DNA of 15,843 bases from Limiplasma sp964416065 (lineage in GTDB: Bacteria > Bacillota > Clostridia > Christensenellales > Aristaeellaceae): assembly GCA_964416065.1 (NCBI GenBank), contig CAYQCL010000045.1, positions 1 through 15,843 on the forward strand, written 5' to 3'. A program made the position numbers and the translations under genes. Positions 1-7,405 of the stretch are shown piece by piece (within the stretch, counting starts at the first letter, position 1; every line of letters starts with the position of its first letter). A model generated the notes under the pieces. The model was not told where the DNA came from and did not search any database. It saw only the letters and a program-made list of their open reading frames with translations.

Positions 1-129
1 GAGAGTCCTTTCTAAGTGGAATGGGTGTCGCTACTTTATTCTGCCTCTTGTCTCTTTGTTTTTCTATCCTTGATGTTACCGCTCTATTGTAAATCAACGC
101 TCTCTACCCCGCCTCAAATTTTCATTTCA

Positions 130-158
130 TTGCATTTCGTCATTATCTGCGATATACT
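130..158 (+). promoter_or_regulatory. Likely sigma-A promoter of the glycosyltransferase-feoAB unit
   Basis: A -35-like TTGCAT at 130-135 and a -10-like TATACT at 153-158 are separated by 17 bases, about 40 bases upstream of the glycosyltransferase start. The -10 matches consensus at five of six bases and the -35 at three. I see no gene or other clear signal in positions 1-129. Confidence 0.5.
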
Positions 159-166
159 ACATATCG
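150..166. promoter_or_regulatory. Palindromic operator-like site over the -10 element
   Basis: CGATAT (150-155) and ATATCG (161-166) form a perfect 6-base inverted repeat around a 5-base centre. It covers the -10 hexamer at 153-158, where a bound repressor would block transcription. It does not match a Fur or DtxR consensus that I can recall, so the regulator is unknown. Short AT-rich palindromes also arise by chance. Confidence 0.3.
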
Positions 167-199
167 AATTCTTCCCTCAAAAAAGGAGGTGTTTATTGC

Positions 200-1504
200 A
201 TGCGTATCACCATGATCTGCATAGGATCTATGGGCGATGTGCGTCCTTATATTGTGCTGGGCCGTGAGCTGAAAGCGCGCGGCCACGATATCGCAATCTG
301 CGCCTTTTCCGATTTTGAACCCGTCGTGCTTAAGGAGGGTATGAGGTTCAAGCCAATCTCAGGAAATGTAAAAATCTTCATGGCCAATCTGATGAACGGG
401 GCAAGCGGAGTCGGATTTCTCAAGCAGGTTCGCGATACGCTGAAGGAAATTCTTGATCCGTTTCTGGCGGATCTGGAGGCTGCCTGTGAAGACGCCGAGG
501 CCGTCATCGCGACCTATTTTGGACAGGTGTTCCAATCTCTGGCCGAGGTACGTCATATTCCTTATATACAGACACAATACTTCCCCATGGATCGTAACAC
601 GCAGACCCCCATCCCATCGGCCCCTGGACACCATGCGGGCAAAGCGTGGAACATGGCGAGCTATCAGCTGGGGTATCTGCTGATCAGCACGCTGGAAAAA
701 TACTATCTCTCAGAGTGGCGTGAATCGCGAGGAATGAGTCCTCGTAGGCTTGAGGCCACACCCAGCTATGAGCTCAACGGCCACATCATTCCCGTGCTCT
801 ATGCCATGAGCCCGCTTGTGATGCCCCGTCCCACCACATGGGGCGAGAATATTCACATGACGGGCTATTGGCTGGATGATCGCACGGAGGACTTTGTGCC
901 TGATCCCGCTCTGGAGCGATTTCTAAGTGAGGGCGATCCACCCGTCTACATTGGCTTTGGCTCCATGACCGGCGGCGATATGGATGACACGGTCAAGATT
1001 GTCCTGGACGCCGTGGAGCAAAGCGGTGTGCGCGCGGTGCTCTCCATCGGTTGGGGCGGCGTGGAGGTTTCCAGCCGAAAGGATCTGTTTGTTGCGGACT
1101 TCGTACCTCATGATTGGCTGTTTCGGCGTGTTCAGGCCGTGGTACATCACGGCGGCGCGGGAACAACGGCCGCCGGTATCGTAGCTGGACGGCCAACGCT
1201 GGTCATTCCCTTTGGCGGCGATCAGCCGTTCTGGGCACAGCGGGTGCAGGCGCTGGGCATCGGGCCCAAGCCCATTTCTCGCGACAAGCTGACCGCTCCC
1301 AAGCTTGCCAAGGCGCTTCTTCAACTAACCGGCACCAAGAAGTACCGAGTTGCCGCCCGTGAATTGGGCGAACGCCTAAGAACGGAAAACGGCGCGGTGA
1401 CGGCGGCTGACATCATCGAGCATGAGCTGCGCAAGTGGCTGCGGGAAGAGGGGCTTGAACCCGTCCTCATCACGGAAGGCGCAAAGCCGTCGGCTGCATT
1501 ATAA
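200..1504 (+). CDS. Glycosyltransferase family 1 (UDP-glycosyltransferase / sterol glucosyltransferase-like)
   Basis: This 434-residue GT-B fold enzyme probably moves a sugar from a nucleotide sugar to a lipid or other hydrophobic acceptor at the cytoplasmic face of the membrane. The N-terminal half opens with the Glyco_transf_28-type motif GSMGDVRPYIVLGRELKARG (residues 9-28). The C-terminal half carries the UDPGT-type nucleotide-sugar site: VPHDWLF, then HHGGAGTT near residue 316, then PFGGDQPFWA. The start is fixed by AAAAAAGGAGGTG just upstream. Length and motif order match the bacterial relatives of UGT80/UGT51 sterol glucosyltransferases, but acceptor and sugar cannot be read from sequence. 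It precedes feoA by 23 bases in the same direction, so it may be co-transcribed with iron uptake genes. There is no signal peptide or clear membrane span. Confidence 0.85.
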   Translation: MRITMICIGSMGDVRPYIVLGRELKARGHDIAICAFSDFEPVVLKEGMRFKPISGNVKIFMANLMNGASGVGFLKQVRDTLKEILDPFLADLEAACEDAEAVIATYFGQVFQSLAEVRHIPYIQTQYFPMDRNTQTPIPSAPGHHAGKAWNMASYQLGYLLISTLEKYYLSEWRESRGMSPRRLEATPSYELNGHIIPVLYAMSPLVMPRPTTWGENIHMTGYWLDDRTEDFVPDPALERFLSEGDPPVYIGFGSMTGGDMDDTVKIVLDAVEQSGVRAVLSIGWGGVEVSSRKDLFVADFVPHDWLFRRVQAVVHHGGAGTTAAGIVAGRPTLVIPFGGDQPFWAQRVQALGIGPKPISRDKLTAPKLAKALLQLTGTKKYRVAARELGERLRTENGAVTAADIIEHELRKWLREEGLEPVLITEGAKPSAAL

Positions 1505-1527
1505 AGGAAAGGTGGACTGATTTTCTT

Positions 1528-1770
1528 TTGTCATATCCCACGCCCCGTACTTTAGCTGACCTTAGGCCTGGAGAAAGCGGCATCGTTGCCAACGTAGGCG
1601 GGGCGGATGCCCTGCACCGGCGGCTTTTGGATATGGGAATTACCCCGGGCGTCAGGGTTCTTCTTCAAAAGACAGCTCCAATGGGAGACCCGTTGGAAAT
1701 TCATCTTCGCAGCTATGTCCTTACGCTCCGTCTAGAGGACGCTCGAAGCATTGTGATGAAGTCGATTTGA
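1528..1770 (+). CDS. feoA: Ferrous iron transport protein A
   Basis: A small cytosolic SH3-like protein of 80 residues that works with the FeoB permease in Fe(II) uptake, probably by contacting FeoB. Family hallmarks are LADLRPGESG near the start, RRLLDMGITPG in the middle and APMGDPLEIHL before the final beta strands; the length is typical. The start codon is TTG at 1528, since no ATG lies in a suitable place; the purine-rich AAAGGAAAGGTGG (1503-1515) upstream would serve as ribosome binding site, with slightly long spacing. The gene begins 23 bases after the glycosyltransferase and ends 19 bases before feoB, the usual feoAB order. No FeoC follows. Confidence 0.9.
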   Translation: MSYPTPRTLADLRPGESGIVANVGGADALHRRLLDMGITPGVRVLLQKTAPMGDPLEIHLRSYVLTLRLEDARSIVMKSI

Positions 1771-1789
1771 AAAGAGAGATCAGGCCATT

Positions 1790-3883
1790 ATGCGATACAC
1801 CTTTGCTTTGGCGGGCAACCAGAACAGTGGTAAAACAACCCTCTTTAACCGGCTCACCGGCAGCAATCAGCATGTGGGTAACTGGCCAGGCGTAACGGTA
1901 GAGCAAAAGATCGGTACGCTACTTCCTTTTCGTCAAGACAGGAAGTCGCCTTTTTCGTGGAGCATGCAGAAAAGCCGGCACGCAAGCGCGTCAAACGAAA
2001 GTTTAAGCGCCGTCGTCGTCGATTTGCCGGGCATCTATTCCTTAAGCCCTTATTCACTTGAGGAAATCGTCAGCCGCGACTACATCGTTCATGAGAGACC
2101 GGACGTCGTCATCAATATCATGGACGCGACAAGCCTCGAACGCAGCCTTTACCTCACTCTGCAACTTCTGCAGCTGGGCCGGCCCGTCGTGGTGGCGCTC
2201 AACATGATGGATGAGGTGAAAAGGCGCGGAGATACCATTGATCTCAAGGGACTGGAAAAGGGATTGGGCGCGCCCGTTGTCGCCATATGCGCCAGGAAGG
2301 GCGAGGGACTGGACGAGTTGGTTCATCGCGCCATGGAGGCCGCCGCGCGTGGGCAACGTCCCACGAAGCTTCAATTCTGTACGGGCGCGGCTCTCAAGGC
2401 CCTGCGCGACATCGAGGTCATGGTAGGCCCGTCTGCCGGAGCGCATGGCATTTCGTCCGCTTACGCGGCCACAAAGCTGTTCGAGGGCGATGAACCTCTG
2501 GCACGGGAGCTTTCCCTTTCTGGCGACATAAGGCGAGACATTGAAAAGGCCCTGACGGCTATGGAAAAAGAGGTCGGCATGGAGCGGGCCGCCGTCATGG
2601 CGGATATGCGCTATCGTTTTATAGAAAAGCTTCTGTCCTTCTGCCGCAAGCGAGGCGATGCCGAAGGAAAAAGCCTTACCGAGCGAATCGACAGTGTGCT
2701 GACCCATCCGCTGCTGGCGATCCCCTCGTTCGCGCTGATGATGCTTCTGGTATTCTACATCACCTTCGGGCCCTTTGGCTCCCATGTTGCGGATGGCTTT
2801 TCCGCCCTTGTGGAGAGCGGCATCGACCGCCTATCGAGTGCGCTCGTGAGCTGGAATGTGAATGAATGGCTCCGCGCGCTTGTGATTGACGGCGCGTTGA
2901 CTGGCGTAGGTAGCGTCCTCTCTTTTTTGCCCACCATTTTGATCCTGTTCCTGCTGCTGTCGCTTCTGGAGGATAGCGGCTATATGGCCCGCGCGGCGTT
3001 TCTGATGGATAAGCCTCTTCGCAGACTGGGACTGAATGGCCGCAGCTTCATTCCGATGATGATGGGCTTTGGCTGTACAGTTCCCGCCGTGATGAGCGCC
3101 CGAAGCATGAACACGCAGCGTGATCGCCGCTTTACCATCGTACTCACGCCCTTCATGAGCTGCGGGGCAAAGGTGCCGGTGTACGCGCTTTTTACCCGCG
3201 CGTTTTTCGACGGCCATCAGGTGCTGGTAATGAGCTGCTTTTATCTGACCGGCATCGCCGTTGCCATTTTCGCCGCCCTTTTTCTCAAACGTTTCGTGGT
3301 CGGGGGAGAAGCCGCGCCCTTTCTCATGGAGCTGCCCAACTACCGGCTGCCCTCCTTTGGAAACGTTGCTCGTCAGATGTGGGATAAGGCGAAGGATTTT
3401 CTCCGTCGCGCGTTTACCGTCATCTTTCTGGCAACCCTTGTCGTGTGGCTTTTGCAAAGCTTCACCTTCCATTTTACGCCCGCGCCGGACGCGGCGCACA
3501 GCATGCTGGGGCTGATCGCCGGAACCCTCGCTCCAATCTTTTTCTATGCGGGCTTTGGTACGGTCGAGGCGTCCACCGCCGTACTCACCGGCATTCTGGC
3601 CAAGGAGAGCATTGTCAGCACGCTCAGTGTGCTTGCCGGTGTGGACGCTGAAAGTCCGCAAATGCTCATTGCTCTGCGAAGCATATTTCCCAGCGCGCTC
3701 TCCGCCGTTTCCTTCTTGACCTTTATCCTTCTCTACATGCCATGTGTGGCGGCCTTCGCCGCCATGCGCAGAGAGATGGACAGCACCCGGCTGGCTGTTG
3801 ACGCGGTTGCCGCGCAGACTGTTCTGGCCTGGGCGGTATCCGTACTGGTTTTTCAGCTGGGCCATCTCATCGGCCTGGGCTGA
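1790..3883 (+). CDS. feoB: Ferrous iron transporter B (GTPase permease)
   Basis: A 697-residue inner-membrane Fe(II) transporter with an N-terminal GTPase. G-protein motifs are in order: G1 GNQNSGKTT (residues 9-17), G2 GVTVE (34-38), G3 DLPG (78-81), G4 NMMD (138-141) and a G5-like CARKG near 168. The permease half has the two Gate regions with conserved cysteines, GFGCTVP (Cys429) and MSCGAKVP (Cys458), and several hydrophobic membrane segments. Between G2 and G3 the spacing is 39 residues; in E. coli FeoB, recalled from memory, it is 16. There is therefore an extra Ser/Lys/Arg-rich segment at about residues 46-72. The reading frame stays open and the motifs on both sides are intact, so this looks like a real insertion. 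The start is preceded by AAAAGAGAGA. The gene follows feoA at 19 bases. Confidence 0.95.
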   Translation: MRYTFALAGNQNSGKTTLFNRLTGSNQHVGNWPGVTVEQKIGTLLPFRQDRKSPFSWSMQKSRHASASNESLSAVVVDLPGIYSLSPYSLEEIVSRDYIVHERPDVVINIMDATSLERSLYLTLQLLQLGRPVVVALNMMDEVKRRGDTIDLKGLEKGLGAPVVAICARKGEGLDELVHRAMEAAARGQRPTKLQFCTGAALKALRDIEVMVGPSAGAHGISSAYAATKLFEGDEPLARELSLSGDIRRDIEKALTAMEKEVGMERAAVMADMRYRFIEKLLSFCRKRGDAEGKSLTERIDSVLTHPLLAIPSFALMMLLVFYITFGPFGSHVADGFSALVESGIDRLSSALVSWNVNEWLRALVIDGALTGVGSVLSFLPTILILFLLLSLLEDSGYMARAAFLMDKPLRRLGLNGRSFIPMMMGFGCTVPAVMSARSMNTQRDRRFTIVLTPFMSCGAKVPVYALFTRAFFDGHQVLVMSCFYLTGIAVAIFAALFLKRFVVGGEAAPFLMELPNYRLPSFGNVARQMWDKAKDFLRRAFTVIFLATLVVWLLQSFTFHFTPAPDAAHSMLGLIAGTLAPIFFYAGFGTVEASTAVLTGILAKESIVSTLSVLAGVDAESPQMLIALRSIFPSALSAVSFLTFILLYMPCVAAFAAMRREMDSTRLAVDAVAAQTVLAWAVSVLVFQLGHLIGLG

Positions 3884-3900
3884 ACGCGCGGTCACGGTTT

Positions 3901-3918
3901 ATGAGGCGGCTGCCTCAT
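3901..3918. other. Perfect hairpin between feoB and nrdG
   Basis: ATGAGGC and GCCTCAT form a 7-bp perfect stem around a GGCT loop, 17 bases after the feoB stop. No T-run follows on the + strand, so it is not a standard terminator. It could protect the feoB mRNA end, cause partial termination, or be a chance palindrome. Confidence 0.4.
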
Positions 3919-3947
3919 GCCGAGAAAAAGCATGAAAAGAGGAACCT

Positions 3948-4478
3948 ATGATGAACGAAATCCAAGCTACCATCCGTCTCTATGGTCTTGTCACCGACTC
4001 CATCGTGGATGGTCCCGGCTTTCGAGCCGCTATTTTCACGCAGGGCTGTCCGCACCATTGTCCCGGCTGTCACAATCCCCAAAGTCACGACTTCCAAAGC
4101 GGAACGATCTGGACGCTTGACGACGTAGAGAAGAAATTCGCGGACAACCCGCTGCTGGATGGCATCACGCTGTCCGGCGGCGAGCCGTTCTCCCAGTCCG
4201 GCCCCTGCGCCGAGCTGGCGCGGCGTGCCCACGCGCGCGGGCTCAATGTATGGGTCTATTCGGGCTACACCTATGAGCAGCTAAGCGTCATGGCGGAAGA
4301 GGATGGCGATGTGCGCGGGCTGCTCAGCGAAGCCGACGTTCTGGTGGACGGTCCGTTTTTGCTGGCTGAACGGTCATTGGAGCTTGATTTTCGCGGAAGC
4401 CGCAACCAGCGTCTGATCGACTTGAAAGCGACGCGTGCGCAGGGTAAGCTCGTCCTGTACGTGCCGCCGGTGTGGTAA
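3948..4478 (+). CDS. nrdG: Anaerobic ribonucleoside-triphosphate reductase activating protein (radical SAM)
   Basis: The enzyme uses S-adenosylmethionine and a [4Fe-4S] cluster to install the glycyl radical on the class III ribonucleotide reductase NrdD, allowing dNTP synthesis without oxygen. The radical-SAM CX3CX2C motif is GCPHHCPGC, with Cys34, Cys38 and Cys41. SGGEPF follows as the SAM-binding region. The C-terminal ADVLVDGPF and LDFRGSRNQRLIDL are characteristic of NrdG and separate it from PflA-type activases. Length (176 aa) is typical. Two ATGs lie side by side at 3948 and 3951; AAAAGAGGA (3935-3943) is better spaced for the second, giving 175 residues. No nrdD is in the window, so the partner must be elsewhere. 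The stop lies one base before the ansA start, which suggests translational coupling. Confidence 0.93.
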   Translation: MMNEIQATIRLYGLVTDSIVDGPGFRAAIFTQGCPHHCPGCHNPQSHDFQSGTIWTLDDVEKKFADNPLLDGITLSGGEPFSQSGPCAELARRAHARGLNVWVYSGYTYEQLSVMAEEDGDVRGLLSEADVLVDGPFLLAERSLELDFRGSRNQRLIDLKATRAQGKLVLYVPPVW

Positions 4479-4479
4479 T

Positions 4480-5454
4480 ATGAGACTGATTTTGCTTGCG
4501 ACAGGCGGAACCATCGCCTGTACGCCGAGTGTGAACGGCCTTATGCCAACGCTCGGCGCCCATAACCTTTTGGATGCCGTCGGAGACGCGCTTCCATGTG
4601 ACATGGACGCTCGCGACGTGTTTTTAATGGACTCAAGCAACATCCAGCCGGAGGAATGGTGCGTCCTGGCCCGCGCGATCGACGAGGCGCTCCGTGACCA
4701 TGACGGTGTGATCGTGACCCACGGTACCGATACCATGGCCTATACCGCCGCCGCCCTGTCTTTCATGCTGGCGGGCGTGGGTAAGCCGGTGATCCTGACC
4801 GGCTCCCAGCTTCCACTTTCTCATTCCCTTACGGACGCGCGGCTCAACCTCTTGCGCGCGATTACCGCCGCAGCTTCTGGCGTCGCAGGGGTCTATGTCT
4901 GTTTTGATGACCGCCTCATTTCCGGCGTTCGCTGCGTCAAGACCCATACCACCTCCATGGATGCGTTTTCCAGTGTAAACGCTCCTTTGGCCGGTCATTT
5001 TGACGTGGACGGCATCCATTTTGACCATCCTCAGTCCTATGCTCCGCTCTATCCGAACGAGCCCTACCGCCTACGCGATAGCATTGATCCGCGCGTGTTT
5101 CTGCTCAAGCTTGTTCCGGGAACCTCGCCGGATGTGCTGCGCTTTGTGAGGGAGGCCGGCTATCGCGGCCTGGTGATCGAGGCCTTCGGCCTAGGCGGGC
5201 TGCATTATATCCGCCGAAACCTTGTGAAAGCCATGCAGGAGCTGGGCGAAAGCGGTGTCCACATGCTTGTGGTCAGTCAATGTCTGTACGAAAAGGCCGA
5301 CCTCAGCGTCTATGAGGTCGGCCATGGCCTGACGTACGCGCTCAGCGGCCGCGATATGACCACCGAGGCCGCCGTATGCAAGATGATGTGGGCGCTCGGG
5401 CAGGACGATCCTTCCGCGTGGCTTCATCACCGTCTTGTGGGCGAATACCGCTAG
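4480..5454 (+). CDS. ansA: L-asparaginase, type I (cytoplasmic)
   Basis: Hydrolyses L-asparagine to aspartate and ammonia. Counting from the ATG at 4480 (324 residues), the first catalytic motif is ATGGTIA with Thr11 as nucleophile. The second is VTHGTDTM with Thr83 and Asp84. A conserved lysine, Lys154, is in the VKTHTT stretch. TGSQLPLS and the region after it resemble cytoplasmic AnsA more than periplasmic AnsB, and there is no signal peptide. The frame is open 45 bases upstream into nrdG, but the family begins at MRLILLATGG, so 4480 is preferred. The ribosome binding site is weak, and initiation probably depends on ribosomes finishing nrdG. Its stop is only 3 bases from the stop of the convergent gene, and the coding region contains a strong hairpin at 5295-5323. 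Confidence 0.92.
   Translation: MRLILLATGGTIACTPSVNGLMPTLGAHNLLDAVGDALPCDMDARDVFLMDSSNIQPEEWCVLARAIDEALRDHDGVIVTHGTDTMAYTAAALSFMLAGVGKPVILTGSQLPLSHSLTDARLNLLRAITAAASGVAGVYVCFDDRLISGVRCVKTHTTSMDAFSSVNAPLAGHFDVDGIHFDHPQSYAPLYPNEPYRLRDSIDPRVFLLKLVPGTSPDVLRFVREAGYRGLVIEAFGLGGLHYIRRNLVKAMQELGESGVHMLVVSQCLYEKADLSVYEVGHGLTYALSGRDMTTEAAVCKMMWALGQDDPSAWLHHRLVGEYR
5291..5323 (-). terminator. Probable intrinsic terminator of the parE operon, embedded antisense in ansA
   Basis: GGCCGACCTCA (5295-5305) and TGAGGTCGGCC (5313-5323) form a perfect 11-bp stem with a 7-base loop. Read on the - strand the stem is followed by TTTTC. It lies about 135 bases past the stop of the last gene of the - strand operon, inside the ansA coding region. 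On the + strand it has no T-run and would only be an mRNA hairpin. The T-tract is short, so termination may be partial. Confidence 0.55.
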
Positions 5455-5457
5455 GCA

Positions 5458-6657
5458 TTATTCCTCCTGGGGATAGTCCGTCTGCCCGACGCCGATCAGC
5501 GAGGTCACGGTGCGGACGAATTTCTTGTTCTGCCACGTCGCCAGCTTATTGAGCATGCGGCCGCGGAAGATCAGCGCCATTGTGTTCCCACCGTCCAGGT
5601 TGAGCGCCTCGGTCACGCCCCGCGCCTTGAGCATGTGGGCCATACGGATCAGCCCCGTGCCTTCGCTGGTATCCATGCGTCCCTGAACGCTCAAAAGCAG
5701 ATAATGTCCTGGTTCATACATCCCCAGCGCCTGGCGTGGGGATTTTGTTTCATACCAGCCCTCCAGCACAAGGGGCTCCATCTCGCCGTCCTTCATCAGC
5801 ACCGGCCCAAAGCAAAACACGTTGATCGCGCCTTTTTCAAGCAACTCGTCCGAGGTGATCTCGGCGCAGCGATAGGCGATCAGACTGCCGTCCGGCATCT
5901 GTGCCATCATATCTAGATTGGGAAGGTTGTGCAGACGCTTGTTATAGGTACTGTCGCCGATTATCTCTCCCTCCCGGATCACGATGCCAATTTTTTGCTT
6001 CTGGGCAATACGATGCCCATAGAAATCATCCGAGAAGCCCAGCACATAGCCGTTTTCCGTAGCAATATCAAAGGGATACTTGAATTTTGTACCGGGCCTG
6101 TCGGGATTGTTTTCCACGGTCAGAAAGCGCTCGCCGTCCCGCATGCGGATATCCGTTTCAAACCACTCCAGCGGAACCGATTCGTCCGCGCGTTTTAAAA
6201 TCGTGATTTGCAGGCTGGCGGTCAGATAGGCCCAAAAACCGCCTTCATCATCCTCATAAACGAATTCTCCCTCTCCGACCAGATAGCCCTCCTCATCGCG
6301 ATCCGGCCATTCGATCTCGGGCAGTACCGCAACCGTTTCCAGGCTTGCGAAGGCGCATTCGGCCTCCTGGGAAAACATAAGCGCATAGGTCGTCTCATCC
6401 ACCTCTCCGGTGGCGTCAAGTCCATTCGCCTTCTGGAATTTCTTCACCGCGTTGATGGTATCCGAGGTAAAGCTGTCGCTAAGCCGATTCGTGCTGAAGT
6501 AGCCCAGGTCAAACAGTTGCTGCTTCATCGCGAGCACCTGTTCCCCCTTGCTGCCCTTTTTCATCGTCACGAATTCCTCCGCGAACGCGCCAAGCGCGCA
6601 AGCGCTCATCATAAGCGCAAGCACAAGCGCCGTAAGGCGCCTGAACCCTTTCTTCAT
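5458..6657 (-). CDS. Secreted phosphodiester glycosidase-family protein with peptidoglycan-binding domain
   Basis: A 399-residue exported protein. Residues 1-28 form a signal peptide (MKKGFRR, a hydrophobic core, then AFA-EE as probable cleavage site). Residues about 32-92 are a PG_binding_1 domain (KKGSKGEQVLAMKQQLFDLG through AVKKFQKANGLDATGEVDE), which should hold it at the cell wall. The C-terminal half is a NAGPA-type phosphodiester glycosidase domain ending in ALNLDGGNTMALIFRG and KFVRTVTSLIGVG. Members act on sugar-phosphate diester links; the substrate here is unknown and may be a wall polymer or polysaccharide. The start at 6657 is set by GGAGAGGATTGGA just before the ATG and by the signal peptide. 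The frame is open upstream for another 187 codons, but only because the preceding gene is frameshifted. It is last in the parE-parC operon, 13 bases after the methyltransferase stop. Confidence 0.85.
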   Translation of the reverse strand: MKKGFRRLTALVLALMMSACALGAFAEEFVTMKKGSKGEQVLAMKQQLFDLGYFSTNRLSDSFTSDTINAVKKFQKANGLDATGEVDETTYALMFSQEAECAFASLETVAVLPEIEWPDRDEEGYLVGEGEFVYEDDEGGFWAYLTASLQITILKRADESVPLEWFETDIRMRDGERFLTVENNPDRPGTKFKYPFDIATENGYVLGFSDDFYGHRIAQKQKIGIVIREGEIIGDSTYNKRLHNLPNLDMMAQMPDGSLIAYRCAEITSDELLEKGAINVFCFGPVLMKDGEMEPLVLEGWYETKSPRQALGMYEPGHYLLLSVQGRMDTSEGTGLIRMAHMLKARGVTEALNLDGGNTMALIFRGRMLNKLATWQNKKFVRTVTSLIGVGQTDYPQEE

Positions 6658-6670
6658 TCCAATCCTCTCC

Positions 6671-7403
6671 TTATACACTGTGTCCGTTTCCTCTTTTGTC
6701 AGCCTTTCGGGCGCTGAGAATGCAGGCTCCATTGATACATCCTGGCGAATGGACGTCCGCAAAGCCCGCTCCTCGCAGAAGCGCCAGCTCCCTTTCCAGC
6801 GTGAGCGGCACATCAAAGTGGACAAAGCAGCCTGCCGGAACGCCATCATGAGCGCGCTTCCATTCGAATGCGCTTTTAAGAAGCGTTTCCTCCTCCGCGC
6901 AGCACGCCACATATTCCGCCTGCAAATACACCCTCCTCTTCTGAGCGCACGACCGATTTTCGCGAACAGGGCCGCCCTTTTCTCGGGTGTGAAGTGGTGC
7001 AGCGTTTCAAACGACACGACGGCATCAAAGCAATTCTCGCCGAAATCATAGTCAAAATAGTCCGTGCAAACCGTTTTCACCCGCGGGTGCTTTTGAGAAA
7101 GCCTCCCGAGCATATCTTGGGACAGGTCGATACCGGTGGCCTCGATTTCCGGATGCGTCCTGAAAATCTCATCCAGCTCAAGCCCCGTTCCGCAGCCCAA
7201 ATCCAAAAGGTCGCGCACATTATTGGGAGCATCCCCGCGAGCGTCTCATAGGCCTCGCGCCATGGGGACATATGCGCCTCATAGCCGTCCAGACGTGTCC
7301 GAAAGAATCCCGTTATTTCCTCAAGCGCTTCACTTCCCGTGTCATGAAGCCACGTCTTGAGCTCAGTCATGTAGCGTGGTATATTTTCACGAATGACCGG
7401 CAT
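6671..7403 (-). pseudogene. Class I SAM-dependent methyltransferase, broken by two frameshifts
   Basis: Coding potential is continuous but spread over three frames. The first part (7403 to about 7227) reads MPVIRENIPRYMTELKTWLH onward. The second (about 7224 to 6933) carries the SAM-binding motif I LLDLGCGTGLEL, then GIDLSQDMLG and FDAVVSFETLHHF. The third (about 6930 to 6671) reads YLQAEYVACCAEEETLLKSA and ends with FVHFDVPLTLERELALLRGA. Each break is repaired by adding one base to a GGG/CCC run (7225-7227 and 6931-6933). Both repairs give 735 bases, 244 codons plus stop, a normal length. The 7403 start is preferred because GGGAGG (complement of 7411-7416) is 7 bases from it; another ATG at 7409 overlaps the parC stop. 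The breaks may be true decay or base-calling errors. The substrate is unknown. Confidence 0.8.
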
Positions 7404-7405
7404 AC

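Noticed and set aside
16..267. An 83-codon open frame at the left edge
   Set aside because: It overlaps the glycosyltransferase start and its promoter, has no ribosome binding site, and looks like random hydrophobic sequence.
2831..3895. A 354-codon open frame on the - strand opposite feoB
   Set aside because: Antisense shadow of the FeoB permease domain with low-complexity charged sequence and no recognisable domain.
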